Shown one piece after another: positions 1 through 10,090 of a stretch of DNA of 64,000 nucleotides (its first letter is position 1; every line of letters begins with the position of its first letter). The position numbers and the translations under genes are program-made. Location: the NCBI RefSeq assembly GCF_019320115.1, contig NC_089587.1:84678384-84742383 (forward strand), in the 5' to 3' direction. Source of the stretch: Miscanthus floridulus. Taxonomy: Eukaryota > Streptophyta > Magnoliopsida > Poales > Poaceae. The notes under the pieces were generated by a model. It saw nothing but the letters and a program-made list of their open reading frames with translations, was not told the origin of the DNA and made no database searches.

Positions 1-540
1 ACGTTGCCAATACAAGTTTTAAAACGGGTTTGTGCATGTTAAGTTGCTTCTGACCACCGCTCTCTATGCAAAGTGTGAAGTTTAATAGTAGTATGAGTAT
101 GAGTGCATGCATTTGATTTATTTAAGAGAAGTTCGTGGAGAATGTTCAAGGAGTAGGAGACATATGAGCCTTGCTTTATGCGCAAATTTGCGGACTGGTA
201 ACCACATCCAAAAAGCACTTGGCTTGTTAATTCGGTACTCCTATCAAGATAAGAAAATGAAATTGCTTGTCACTATGTTAGACGAAACCAGGCGGTAGTG
301 ATGGTTCAAGACACGCCACTAGACACTAGCTAGTTCTTCTCTACGTACACTGAATCTTCTGCTTCTTTGGATGACGATGTATGTAGTGGTGGCCCAAATC
401 ATCTGGAACTTTTCATTTGAGGTTACCTATCATGATGCATTAGTGATTTGCGACCAAGAATGTATTGCAGCTTATTGCTGTCTCCGTTCCAAAATAGCTG
501 CACATCTCGTTTTATGAGAGCCTATAATACTTTTACAACG
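1..540. other. Intergenic, no gene seen
   Basis: Mixed-composition sequence with short open frames only. I see no splice-bounded exon, recognisable domain, terminal repeat or tRNA-like fold. Confidence 0.6.
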
Positions 541-544
541 GCAC

Positions 545-1680
545 CGCTAACGCCCGGACGTCCGGACGAATGTCCACGTTCAGACGCCCGTGGCTACAGA
601 CCTTTTCTGTGCCTGACGCCGGTGTCTGCTGCTCTCAGGAAAGTGTGCCCCCACTTCACACCTCTGTCCGGGCGCCCGAGCCCCTTCCACTTTCCTCCCA
701 CGTCCCCTTCGTTTGCCGCACCGGGACCACCTGCGCCCCTACCGCCATTGCCCTCCGCTTCCCGCGCCTGCTACCGAGCAGTGCTAGCTCCATCCCTTCG
801 TGCCCCACATGCATGCACGGCGCCCAAGCAGCTACAACAGGAGGTTGTGGTAGAGTGGGTCACATTGCAACATGTGCAATATTTTGATCTACTTTTAAAA
901 TATTCAGACGAAACACTTACAATATATGTATAAAATAACTGAAAAACTTGCAATATGTGTTTAAAACACTTGAAAACTCTTGAAAACCATTGCAAACATA
1001 CGCAACATCCAGATAAAATACTTGCAACATATGTGTGAAACCTATGCAACATCCAGATGAAATACTTGCAACGAACGTATGAAAAAATAGATGCAACATT
1101 TGGAATTGAAATATACATGTATAGTCATTACAACATGTTCAACATCATGATCTACTTTTTCAACATCTAGATGAAACACTTGAAACATAAACTTGCAACA
1201 TGCGCTGTGCAAATGTCACCTTGTTGCTTGGAGGAGGTACCGAGCAGCGCGGGCACGCCAGCGAAGTAGAGCGCCGCGATGGCCAAGAGCTTCCACACGC
1301 CGAGGTTGAGGTCCCTGCAAGGGAGGTCCGTGTTGATGAGCGCACAGAGGAGGTCATCGTTGTCGCCCCCCCACGTCGCCCAAGACGTCCAACTTGTGAA
1401 CCACCCCAACGTTGTCGAGGTTCTAGAGGAGGAGCGGGTGCAGTGTCACGGCAAACGCAGAGCGGGATAGGGCATGTGTGGTGCGCGGCGGTGAGCGGAG
1501 TGGGGCAGGCGCTCAATGCGGTGAAGCTGCAAATTTCTATCAACGGGGTTCTGTCGCGGGGTAAAGATGGAGGAGAGAGCGTAGAGGGAAGTCGGTCAAT
1601 TACCTATTGGGTCTGATCGCTGTGCAGGCCTGAGAACGAGGGCGTTTAGACATTCATCCAGTCCGAACCGCTGGACCGGA
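545..1680. mobile_element. Possible small non-autonomous DNA transposon
   Basis: The left end is a GC-rich block with CGGACG repeats followed by GAATGTC. Near 1640-1680, the reverse complement of the right end shows a similar GATGAATGTC block with GGTTCGGAC next to it, which suggests degenerate terminal inverted repeats. Between them (about 860-1200) the motif ACTTGCAAC or CAACATCCAGATGAAA recurs several times, as in AT-rich subterminal repeats. A GC-rich stretch at 1200-1500 has open frames on both strands, but none looks like a known protein. I could not find a target-site duplication, so family and borders are uncertain. Confidence 0.3.
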
Positions 1681-1789
1681 TGCATTTGTTGAACAGTATG
1701 CGCGGGAATCACCGAAGGCGGGAAAGAGCACCCAGGAGTCACCAAAGCACGGGAGTCAGCGGCATACTAGGACCGAGGTACGATGTTAC

Positions 1790-2525
1790 GTTAGTTTCTT
1801 TTTCTTTTTTTATTCTTCTTATTTCTTTCTTTTTCTTTTCTTTTCTTTTTCTTTCTTTCTCTTTCTTTTCGTGCTTCATTTTTTTATTTCTTTTATGTGT
1901 TATGTGATTTTTTATTATTTTTTATATTTTGTATGTTTCTTTTATTTATTTTTTCTTTTCTTTTCTTTTCTTTCCTTTTCTTTTCTTCTTATTTTTTTAT
2001 TTCCTTTCTTCAATTTATCTTTTATTTCACGTTTCTTGTTATTTTTCATTTTTGTTTTTATTTTTTTTATTTTCTATGTTCCCTACACGTATGTTTATGT
2101 TCTTTCTCGTTTTTATTTCTTAAATTTATTTTTTTCCTTTTCCTTTTGCTTTTTTATTTTCTATTATGTGTTATTTTACTTTAATTAATTACTTTATTTT
2201 TCATGTACATATTTATTTCTTATATTTCTATATATTTACATTTGTTATTCATGTTTTATGTGTGTTTTATTTTCTTTGCTATTCTTTTCATTTATTATAT
2301 TATTATTGTTTTTACTATAATTAATTACTTTATTTGTTTATTTTATTTTATTTTTATATTTTACTCTTTTTTGTATTTCTTTCTTTTTCTTTTTCTTTTT
2401 CCTTTTCTCTTTTGTCTTTATCTTTTCTATATATTTTTTCATTTTCTATTTTTTATTTTACCTTACTTAATTATTTTTTTATGTTTAATTTTTTATTTTT
2501 CTATATTCCATGAGATTCTATGTTC
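1790..2525 (+). repeat. Pyrimidine-rich low-complexity tract
   Basis: About 730 bases made almost entirely of T with interspersed C (TTTCTTTT-type runs), strongly strand-asymmetric. The Phe/Leu-rich open frames here come from composition and are not genes. It lies directly upstream of the 43-bp tandem repeat, and a shorter T-rich patch occurs again at 18640-18770 and about 20990-21070 in copies of the same host repeat. Confidence 0.7.
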
Positions 2526-2893
2526 ATATAGTATAGATGTGATGTTCTACGATATTTTTTGTGATGTTCCCGTGCTATATAACGTCATGTTCTGTGATGT
2601 TTTTTATGTTCATGTAGTATACATGTGATGTTCTATGATATTTTTATGATGTTCACGTGTTATAAATGTGATGTTCTATCATATTTTTATGTTGACGTGG
2701 TATAGATGTGATGTTCTATGATGTATTTTGTGATGCTCGCGTAGTATACATATGTTCACGTAGCATATAATGATATTCTATGATTTATTCTGTGATGTTC
2801 ATGTAGTATACATGTGTTGTTCTATTATGTTTCTTATGATATTTTATGTTGTATTTAGTAATGTCCACTTAGTCTACATATGATATTCTATAG
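2526..2893 (+). repeat. Degenerate tandem repeat, ~43-bp period
   Basis: Units beginning GATGTTCTATGATAT recur at about 2541, 2584, 2627, 2670 and 2710, giving spacings of 43, 43, 43 and 40 bases. Each unit continues with a GATGTTCACGTAGTATACATGT-like second half. Later units are more diverged. The array runs into the Mutator-like insertion at 2903 and continues beyond it at 18612; a related copy lies at about 20855-20950. Confidence 0.75.
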
Positions 2894-3300
2894 TATATTT
2901 TAGGGAGAATTGGTTGTTGAACATGCAAAGTGATGGTCATTAGCTGGCAGATACCCCTTTTTAGTATTTTACCAGAAGACACTCTGTTTTTATGAAATTA
3001 GGCCATAGGACACCGCGGACAGGTTGTAGCCGGTTGAGGAGAGAGAAATTTTTATTTTGGACATCCGGTGTCTCTGAGCCACAATTGCGTCCGCTCCTCT
3101 CCCTCCCACTAACGCGCGGGCCCTACCTGTCATCTTCTTCCTCCTCTTCTCCTCTTCTCTTCTTCTATTGCATGCGCTCGCTTGCTCATGCTGCTTGCCG
3201 CCCACGCACAGCCACATCACCCCACTTCGCCCTCCACTCCTAGACTCCCGGTCGCTCGCTCCATGCCGACACCCAAGCCCCGCCAGGAAAGCTAGCACCG

Positions 3301-3692
3301 ATGGCGGATGCGTCACCATTACTGCAGCCGGAGCTTAGGAAGTCATCGGCCACCGTGGTGCGGTTCACGTGGTGCGCGCCGAGCACGAACGACGAGCTCT
3401 GCAGCTTACGCGCCTACCTCGCCTGGCTCTGCTTCGACCACTCCTTCTCGTCGCGCGTGGTGGACGTGGGATCCTAGGCGGTCTTCGTCCTCCTCACTGT
3501 TGTGGTGCCACAGCCGTCCAGCTCCTCTCCCGTTGTCGACCCCCACTGTGGCCCTTCGACGGGTAGGTCCAGGTCTCACTGACCCTGGCAGCGTCACTTG
3601 CCTACGTCTCCCTCCATGCGCTGCTCCATCGCACGGGCGGGCTTCGCTGCCTGCTCTACCTCGACCACCTCCGCCGTGACTCTGAGGACATG
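3301..3692 (+). pseudogene. Captured fragment of a DUF3537-family gene in the Pack-MULE
   Basis: From the ATG at 3301 the frame reads MADASPLLQPELRKSSATVV, then a SLRAYLAWLCFDHS segment, and stops at 3475-3477. In a different frame, about 3573-3692, it continues with AASLAYVSLHALLHR and GLRCLLYLDHLRRDSEDM before a stop. These two blocks, in this order, match what I recall of plant DUF3537 (putative multi-pass membrane) proteins, where a conserved RAYLxWxCxDxS segment precedes a transmembrane stretch and a LDxLRxDSE motif. Frame changes and stops mean it cannot make the parent protein. It lies wholly between the MULE inverted repeats, as expected for transduplicated host sequence. Family assignment is from memory. 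Confidence 0.6.
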
Positions 3693-4137
3693 TAGGTAGG
3701 CCGCTAGGGATGGGAGAGGTGCCGCAGGGCTGTGCCACGTAGGGGCTGGTCTATCGGTGCACGGAGCCATAGGCCATCGACCGGCGGAGGGGCCAGGCAC
3801 GGGGGCGGCACGTGCGGTACTATAGGGGTGCGACGTGGAGGCCAGAGCAGCGGCGGGGTTTCTAGGTGTAAGGAAAATGGACTCTAGTCCCCATTTACTT
3901 TGGATTTTGGTGTTGGATGACCAACACAACCAAATTGGACAAATGAATTTGCAAGTGTTTGTTTTGTAGTTGAATAGGTGCAAGACGTGACTTGGACGGA
4001 GGCGACGTGATGATCCAACGATCAACACCTCAAGCAAGACCTTAGGAGCATAAGAGAAGACCCAAGATATCAAGCAAAGTCCAAGCATAAAGATAGTAAC
4101 CAAGCCGCACGCAAGATTGTGAAGAAACAAGCTCACA

Positions 4138-4480
4138 GAAGTGACCGGATGCTAGACCGGACGCTAGAAGAAAGTGACCGGATGCTCCGTTCAGTGGCTC
4201 GGCAACAGCAGGCGTCAGCAGCAGCGACCGGATGCTAAACAAGTGAATCGATCGGACACATTGATGGCACTGTTCATCAGTCCGACAACACACTCAGCAA
4301 GTGACCGGACGCTGACGGCAAACCAACCGGACGTAGGACAGCAACATCCGATCGAGTACAGAGAGGTTCCAGAGCGGCGAACTTATGACCGGACACTGGC
4401 AGCGTTCGATCAGTTGTTCATGGCTCCAACGGTCGGGACGACCAGATGCATCCGATCAGGATGACTCCAGTGTCCGGTCA
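4138..4480 (+). repeat. CpG-rich GACCGGACGCT motif array in the LTR
   Basis: At least eight variants of GACCGGA(C/T)GCT and related CCGGAC words occur, some in opposite orientation (GCGTC, TCCGGTC). The array ends about 50 bases before the TATA-like box. The same array is present in the 3' LTR at about 17060-17375. It probably belongs to the U3 promoter; that role is inferred from position. Confidence 0.65.
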
Positions 4481-4530
4481 GCAGCAGAAAAGTGGGACTT
4501 CATCCCCAACGGCTACTTTCTCAGTGGGGC

Positions 4531-4540
4531 TTATAAATAC
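4531..4540 (+). promoter_or_regulatory. TATA-like box of Sirevirus A LTR
   Basis: TTATAAATAC lies downstream of the CpG-rich array and is kept in the 3' LTR at about 17423-17432. Likely the core promoter of the element. Confidence 0.55.
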
Positions 4541-5334
4541 AACCCCAACTGACCATTTGAGCATCGTGGAGCTAAGAAACATACCAAGGGTGTTGATACA
4601 CCATTTTAGTTATCTCCACTTGCATAGTGTTTAGTAATTCATTAGGTGATTAGCGTAGGTGCTTTGCGAAGTGCTTAGGTTGATTAGACCACCGCTTATG
4701 CGTTTGCCCTAGGTTTAGGCCTAGTGTTTAGTGAGATTTGCATACCTCTTACCACTCGGTGCTTGCGCGCACCATTGTTATACATTAGAGGGGCTTGTAG
4801 TCTTGCGAGATCACACCAACCGAGTTTGTGGTGTGGCCGCCACCGTGTACCGAAGGGAACAAGCCCACGACGTTTTGGTCGAAAGCTTGATAGTGAAGAT
4901 GGCGGGGAGCATCTAGAAGAGGCTTACCGGAAGGCATGTCAGAGACCCACTTACGCATGGGGAAGGCCCAAGGCTATCCATAGAGTTATCCGATCAGGAG
5001 CTTAGCCCTTGCGAGGGATTCCTTACGAGGGGCTCCAACGAGGATTAGGAGAAAGCTTGCGTGCTTCTTGATACCTCGATAAAAATACCAGAGTCGTCGA
5101 CGGGAGTTTGCATATCTGTACCTTGCTCTTTAGGTTCCACATTTACATTGATCGTATTACTTCTTTTGTGTTAGAGATAGCAACACACTAGCAAAACCGT
5201 AGTTGCACATTTGGATAGTTTATCTATTGCATAGGTTTTGCTAGGGTTAGAAAAAGAGGCCATAGTAAGGACTTAGATTTTTAAGTTGCCTAATTCACCC
5301 CCTCCCTCTCTTAGGCATCACGGTCCCCTTCAAT

Positions 5335-5351
5335 TGGCATCAGAGCCGGTT
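5335..5351 (+). other. Primer-binding site of Sirevirus A
   Basis: TGGCATCAGAGCCGGTT starts two bases after the 5' LTR. It differs by one base from the TGGTATCAGAGC primer site used by plant copia elements primed with initiator tRNA-Met. Confidence 0.8.
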
Positions 5352-5411
5352 GGCTCAATTTGGACCTTTGGCTTAAACGCTGTTGAGCCGACGTTATTTA
5401 GAGTGGTTGGG

Positions 5412-7376
5412 ATGGATACCTCTAGGCCTCCGCACTTTGACGGCACTAACTTTCCCTATTATAGAGCTAGAATGGCTTGCTACCTTAAGGCGGTTGATTT
5501 AGGAGTTTAGAGAGTCACTCATGACGGGATGAAACCCATTAAGAATCCCAATAAACCCACAAAGAGTGATGAAAAAAATTTATTTCAATGCTAGAGCTAA
5601 GAATTGCTTGTTTGAATCTTTTAGCATGGATGTATTTAACCAAGTCTTCACTTTAAACATAGCACATGAAATATGGTTAAAACTCCAAGAGCTCCATGAC
5701 GGCACATCTAATGTCCATGAGCAAAAGCATTATCTAGCTAAGCAAAATTATGATTCCTTTACAATGAATGATGATGAGCTCATTCGTGATATGTATTCTC
5801 GTTTGAATCTAATTATCAATGAGCTCCATTTAATAGGACTAACAAAGCTAGATGATGCAAATATCATGAGGAAGATCATCTCTGTGCTACAACAAAAGAA
5901 ATATGCAAGCATCATCACCATCCTTCACAACATGGAGGACTTGAGCATCATGACCCCGGCCATAGTCATTGGCAAGATAGTGGCATTTGAAATGTCATGC
6001 AAGATGGGTCAAGAAGAAGCCTCTTCATCAAGCAAAGGCAAAGCCCTCGCATGCAATGAGAAAAAGAAGATGAAGGGCAAGCAAGTTGAGGCAAGCTCAA
6101 GCTCAAGCTCCTCAAGTGAAAATAAAGAAGAAGATGAGGATGATGATGATTCAAGTGATGATAATCAATCTTCCTCCTCCACCTCTGACCTTGATGAAAA
6201 ATCAATCAAACTTATCAACAAGGTGGAGAAGATGATCCAAAGGCTCAATGTCAAGGGTGTGTCCATCCAAATTTAAGATCTCATTTTCACTAATCAAAGA
6301 AATGAGCAAAGAAAGAGAGGATGCTATGGATGTGGCAAGTTGGGGCACTTTGTGGAAGTTTGTCCAAACAAGCCCACACCCAAGATAAAGAAGAAGGTGT
6401 GCAAGAACCAAGCCCTCACATCAATAAGATCATGGGATGATTCTTCAAGTGAAGAAGAACACCATCACAAGAGGCAAGGCCACAAGCACTCATCATCAAG
6501 CTCTTCTCGTGTGTGCCTTATGGCATGAGGTAACGAAAGCCCATCCTCTAGTGAGAGTGATAGTAACGATGAAATGCCTTCTTATGATGAAATTGTGCAA
6601 TAAAATCTTAATTATGCTAAAGTTTGCACTAGTCAATAAAAGAAGCTCGAAAAATTAAAAGAAAAGCTAAATAGTTCACAAGAACCATACAAAACTTTGC
6701 TTGAACAATATGAGAACTTTGCTAATCTCAATGTTAAACTATCTACTAAAATTGAGCAACTTAAAGCTAGTGCAATAACAAATGCATACACAATCAATGA
6801 TGAGCAACTTGTAAAAAAATGAAAGATTAAAAGAAAAGTTAGCTAGCTCACAAGATGCTTATAAAAGTTTGCTTGCTAAGATGGAAACTATGTGCAAACA
6901 TTATGATAATCTAACTAATAAAGTTGCTAATCTTGAAGTCGTTAGTACAACCCCCATCAAGGCATCTAAAAAGAAAAGTTCTATCTTTAACATGTCAAAA
7001 AAGGATGCCTTTACTTCTTGTAATGATTTATGTTTAGACTCACCTTTGTGCAACTAAGTTTGTGTTGGGAAAGTTGTTGTAGATACATGCACACAAGAGG
7101 TTGCAAAGGAGAATGAGCAACTCAAGCAAGAAGTAGCTCGCCTCACCAAGGACTTGACTCAAGTGAAAGGCAAGGCGAAGCAAGCCCAACTTCATCAAGA
7201 TAACACCATCAAGGGAGTGAAGAAGCTTGATGAAGGACAAACCATGGTTTGCTACGTGTGCCATAAGGAAGAGCACAAGTCCTATGAGTGCAAGGTGAAG
7301 AATGTGGGAGGAGCAAAGAAAAAAGAGAAGAAGCAAGCAAGCAAGCACTCCAACACCTACACCAATAAGGTGGACA
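5412..7376 (+). pseudogene. Sirevirus A gag-like gene, broken
   Basis: The frame opens with MDTSRPPHFDGTNFPYYRAR, the N-terminal copia gag signature. It is broken by a stop at 5508-5510, a frame change near 5560, and further stops at about 6276, 6528, 6603 and 6639, with another frame change near 6820. The capsid-like part (5566-6276) is helical and ends in Ser- and Asp-rich tracts. A first zinc knuckle, CYGCGKLGHFVEVC (CX2CX4HX4C), lies at about 6319-6360. A coiled-coil-like Lys/Glu region follows. A second knuckle, CYVCHKEEHKSYEC, lies near 7250. Two separated knuckles and a long gag tail fit Sireviruses. The frame is cut at 7376 by the CACTA element and its last part resumes at 15262. It cannot give a functional protein. 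Confidence 0.8.
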
Positions 7377-7414
7377 CACTACAAGGTTCTACCTCTAAGG
7401 CCACGCCACATGAT

Positions 7415-8080
7415 TGCAATACCACTAATTTGGTTGCCATAGGTGGGTCGTATTGCAACCTTTTCAAAAAATGGTTGCAATATGTGTCTATAATGCAACG
7501 GACTAAATTTATTGCAATATATGTGGTTTGTCGTTGCAATAGGCTTGTGCTACTGCAACCATTTAAGAATTATGTTGCAATTAGTTGGCATTATTATAAT
7601 GGCATTTTTGAGTTGCAATAGTATTGGTTTTCGTTGCAATTACTTGGTGTTATTGCAACTATATTGGATTTGGTTGCTTTTGCTTGTGACTATTGCTACG
7701 GTTATTATGGGTTGCAATAATATTCCATGGTGTTGCAATTGCTAGGGTAGTTATTGCAACAAGAATTCTGAATGGATGCAATAGCATGTTTCTGTTGCCA
7801 TGGTTTTATGGGGTTGTAATAATCTTTTGTGGCATTGCAATTGTTAAGTACTTATTGCAACTACAATCCTAAATGGACGCAATATCATGTTAATATTGCC
7901 ATGATTTTTTTGTGTTGCTATAGACTACCCCTGATGCAACGGCCTAAAAGTGTTGCAATATACAAAAATGATTACAATAGATAAAATACTCCACGCATTA
8001 GACTACCCCTGATGCAATGGTCTAAAAGTATTACAATATACCAAAAATGGTTGCAATAGACAAAATGCTCCACGCATTTC
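7415..8080. repeat. CACTA 5' subterminal repeat region
   Basis: More than a dozen TTGCAAT/ATTGCAA words on both strands. A longer block (ACCCCTGATGCAACGGCC then AAAAGTGTTGCAATATACC) occurs twice here at about 7925-8075, again at about 9845-9985, and inverted at the 3' terminus (about 15190-15250). These blocks are probably transposase-binding clusters, by analogy with En/Spm. Confidence 0.75.
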
Positions 8081-8099
8081 TGAATAATATACCAAAAAA

Positions 8100-8180
8100 G
8101 TGGGGGTGAGAAGGATTCGAACCCGCTGACCTACTGCTAAAGATGAGCATGTCTTACCACCACATCATGGTTGTGTTTGT
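8100..8180 (-). repeat. tRNA-like module 1 (pol III A/B-box-like)
   Basis: On the minus strand, GTGGTGGTAAGACATGC resembles a D-arm/A-box and is followed about 30 bases later by GGGTTCGAATCC, a near-perfect B-box. No complete cloverleaf can be drawn, so this is tRNA-derived or tRNA-mimicking sequence rather than a tRNA gene. Confidence 0.5.
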
Positions 8181-8354
8181 GATTTTTTTTGGCATGTTTC
8201 CTTATACATGTTTGTTCCAATCATTTGAAATTCAAAACCAAAAAAATATGGGCTAGGTTGCACGCTTGCGTCTGGTCCGAGCAGGCCGACTGGCACCAGT
8301 TGCAAGCTAGAGCCCATCTGCCAAGGGAATTGACGTTAAAAGGGCAAAAAAAGA

Positions 8355-8440
8355 TGCTGGCCAAGGGAATTGAACCTAAAACCTCGGACTAAAGCCAAGC
8401 GCATTGTACCATCACACCACTTCATTGTTTGTGACTTACT
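8355..8440 (-). repeat. tRNA-like module 2
   Basis: The minus strand reads CACAAACAATGAAGTGGTG, then TGATGGTACAATGCGC, then after about 25 bases AGGTTCAATTCCC (B-box-like). The order and spacing match module 1. Confidence 0.45.
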
Positions 8441-8509
8441 TCGGCATACATTGTTCTTAACATGTCAGTGAGAGAATAGAGAAATTAAATCAGAAAAAAA
8501 TTATGCCTT

Positions 8510-8585
8510 AGTTGAGACTCGAATCCAAGACCTCGACAAGGAACCAAGGAAGTCTAACCACCAGATTACAGCAAGTGTTTGTGCC
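8510..8585 (-). repeat. tRNA-like module 3
   Basis: The minus strand reads CACAAACACTTGCTG, TCTGGTGGTTAGACTTCC, then GGATTCGAGTCTC, again an A-box-like then B-box-like pair with similar spacing. Confidence 0.45.
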
Positions 8586-9184
8586 AAGTTGGGAGAATTT
8601 TCTTCCAAGTACTAATTCCGTCCAGTTAGATAACTGATTTGGAATGAAGAACATATGAATAGTTGGTATTTCTATTCTTAATAGTTGGTATTTCTAAAAC
8701 TTTTTTAACAAGCAATAGCCTACGTATATGCTGTTGTGTAGGAGTTTCAAAAAAAATAGAACTTATTAGATATTTTCTATCTTTTAAATAAATTTCTGCG
8801 TGCTTACCGAAAGTAATTCCAAATTAAACTGTGCATACCTCCAATAGGAGTTAAAAAAAATGTACAAAGAACATATTTATAGTCATACATTTCACTCTAT
8901 CCCATATCCCATAGTTGTTAGGGAAAACATTTGTTTGCTAGGGATAATTCATCCTTCTATTCCTAAATTAATATCAAATAATTGTAATAATTCTAAAGTT
9001 TATCAGAAAATTCTACAATTTTGCATGGTAACATGTTTTTGTTATCTAATCATCATATAAAAAAACTCAAATGATTTTAACAAGGTGGCAATAGACATTG
9101 TTCACGTATTAATACATCTCTCACATGGTTATAAGCGATTAATATGAAAGATGTACCCAATTATGAACAACGTATACTACCATT

Positions 9185-9600
9185 TTGTCGGATGGAGAAA
9201 TTATCAATACGAGAGTTGTAGATCAAGTTAGGTTGTACAACTTTGTTGTTGACAAATTTTTCATTTGAAATCATTAACTATCCCAAAAATATGTTTGAAG
9301 CACTCATATTTTGAAATTCAAATTTTGAATTATTCAAACAAAGTAGGATAAAAAAATGACCAAAATAAAAGTTGTAGATCTTGATGATTTCTACAACTTT
9401 GTTGCTGATAACGTTTTCATTTGAAATCATTTACTATCCCAAAAATCTATTTGAATTTTTATATTTTAAAATTCAAATTTTGAATTGTTGAAACAAAGTC
9501 GGATGGAGAAAGGACGAAAACCGAAATTGTAGATCTTAGTGGGTTCTACAACTTTGTTTTTGATGACTTTTCCATTAGAAATTATCTACTATTTCAAAAT
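9185..9600 (+). repeat. Tandem repeat, ~155-bp period, in the CACTA element
   Basis: GTTGTAGATC recurs at about 9215, 9371 and 9525, spacings of about 156 and 154. Each unit carries TTCTACAACTTTGTT, CATTTGAAATCAT, an ACTATCCCAAAAAT block and a TTCAAATTTTGAATT palindrome. Close to three units. Confidence 0.75.
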
Positions 9601-10009
9601 TGTAGAAGTTCATAAAAATTCTAGAAAGAAAAGAAAAAGAAAAAGAACGAACACGTGATGACATGCGTGGCAAGCGGTTCTGTCTTCATCGCTGACCATG
9701 GTGCCCACCGTAACGACGTGGAGGCCTAGGACTGGCCGGACCACGTCACCAGCCTCGCGGCCTACGCCGCTCACCGCACCATTTCATTCACACCTGCATG
9801 GGAACAAATACTGGTTGCGCAGGAATCTAGCCAGTGGGGCCCGCTCTGATGCAATAGCCTAAAAATGTTGTAATGTACCAAAAATGATTGCAATAGACAA
9901 AATGCTCCACACAGTAGACTACCCCTGATGCAACGGCCTAAAAGTGTTGTAATATACCAAAAATGGTTGCAATAGACAAAAAAAAATATATTCTATTAAC
10001 AAAAAAAAT

Positions 10010-10090
10010 GCTCCATGGAGGATTTGATCCTAGGAACTAAAGTACAAGCAAACCCTCATCTACCACTAGGGTACTAAGGTGTGTTCGACA
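10010..10090 (-). repeat. tRNA-like module 4
   Basis: On the minus strand CTAGTGGTAGATGAGGG is followed by TAGGATCAAATCCTCC. The B-box-like part is weaker than in modules 1-3, but the arrangement is the same. It directly follows a copy of the CACTA subterminal block, as module 1 does. Confidence 0.4.

Larger units (their letters stand above)
3867..5332 (+). repeat. 5' LTR of Sirevirus A
   Basis: 1,466 bases from TGTAAGG to CTTCA. A CpG-rich array of GACCGGACGCT-like motifs lies at about 4138-4480, followed by a TATA-like TTATAAATAC at 4531-4540. The 3' part has a C-rich stretch ending in CTCTTAGGC just before the LTR end, shared in form with the other Sirevirus LTRs here. Confidence 0.9.

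Noticed and set aside
448..933. 161-residue plus-strand open frame rich in Pro/Ser/Ala
   Set aside because: Composition-driven frame in a GC-rich patch of a probable transposon; no domain or conserved motif.
1680..2628. Overlapping Phe/Leu-rich open frames that look like membrane proteins
   Set aside because: They come from the T-rich low-complexity tract; all frames give hydrophobic codons.
2541..2890. CRISPR-like regular repeats
   Set aside because: Units are contiguous with no unique spacers, and the genome is a plant.
7377..7621. Gag frame continuing through 7377 to 7621
   Set aside because: The frame after 7376 is CACTA terminal and subterminal sequence; the real gag end is at 15262-15432.
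8100..8590. Genuine tRNA genes on the minus strand
   Set aside because: A- and B-box-like words are present, but no acceptor stem or anticodon arm pairs properly.
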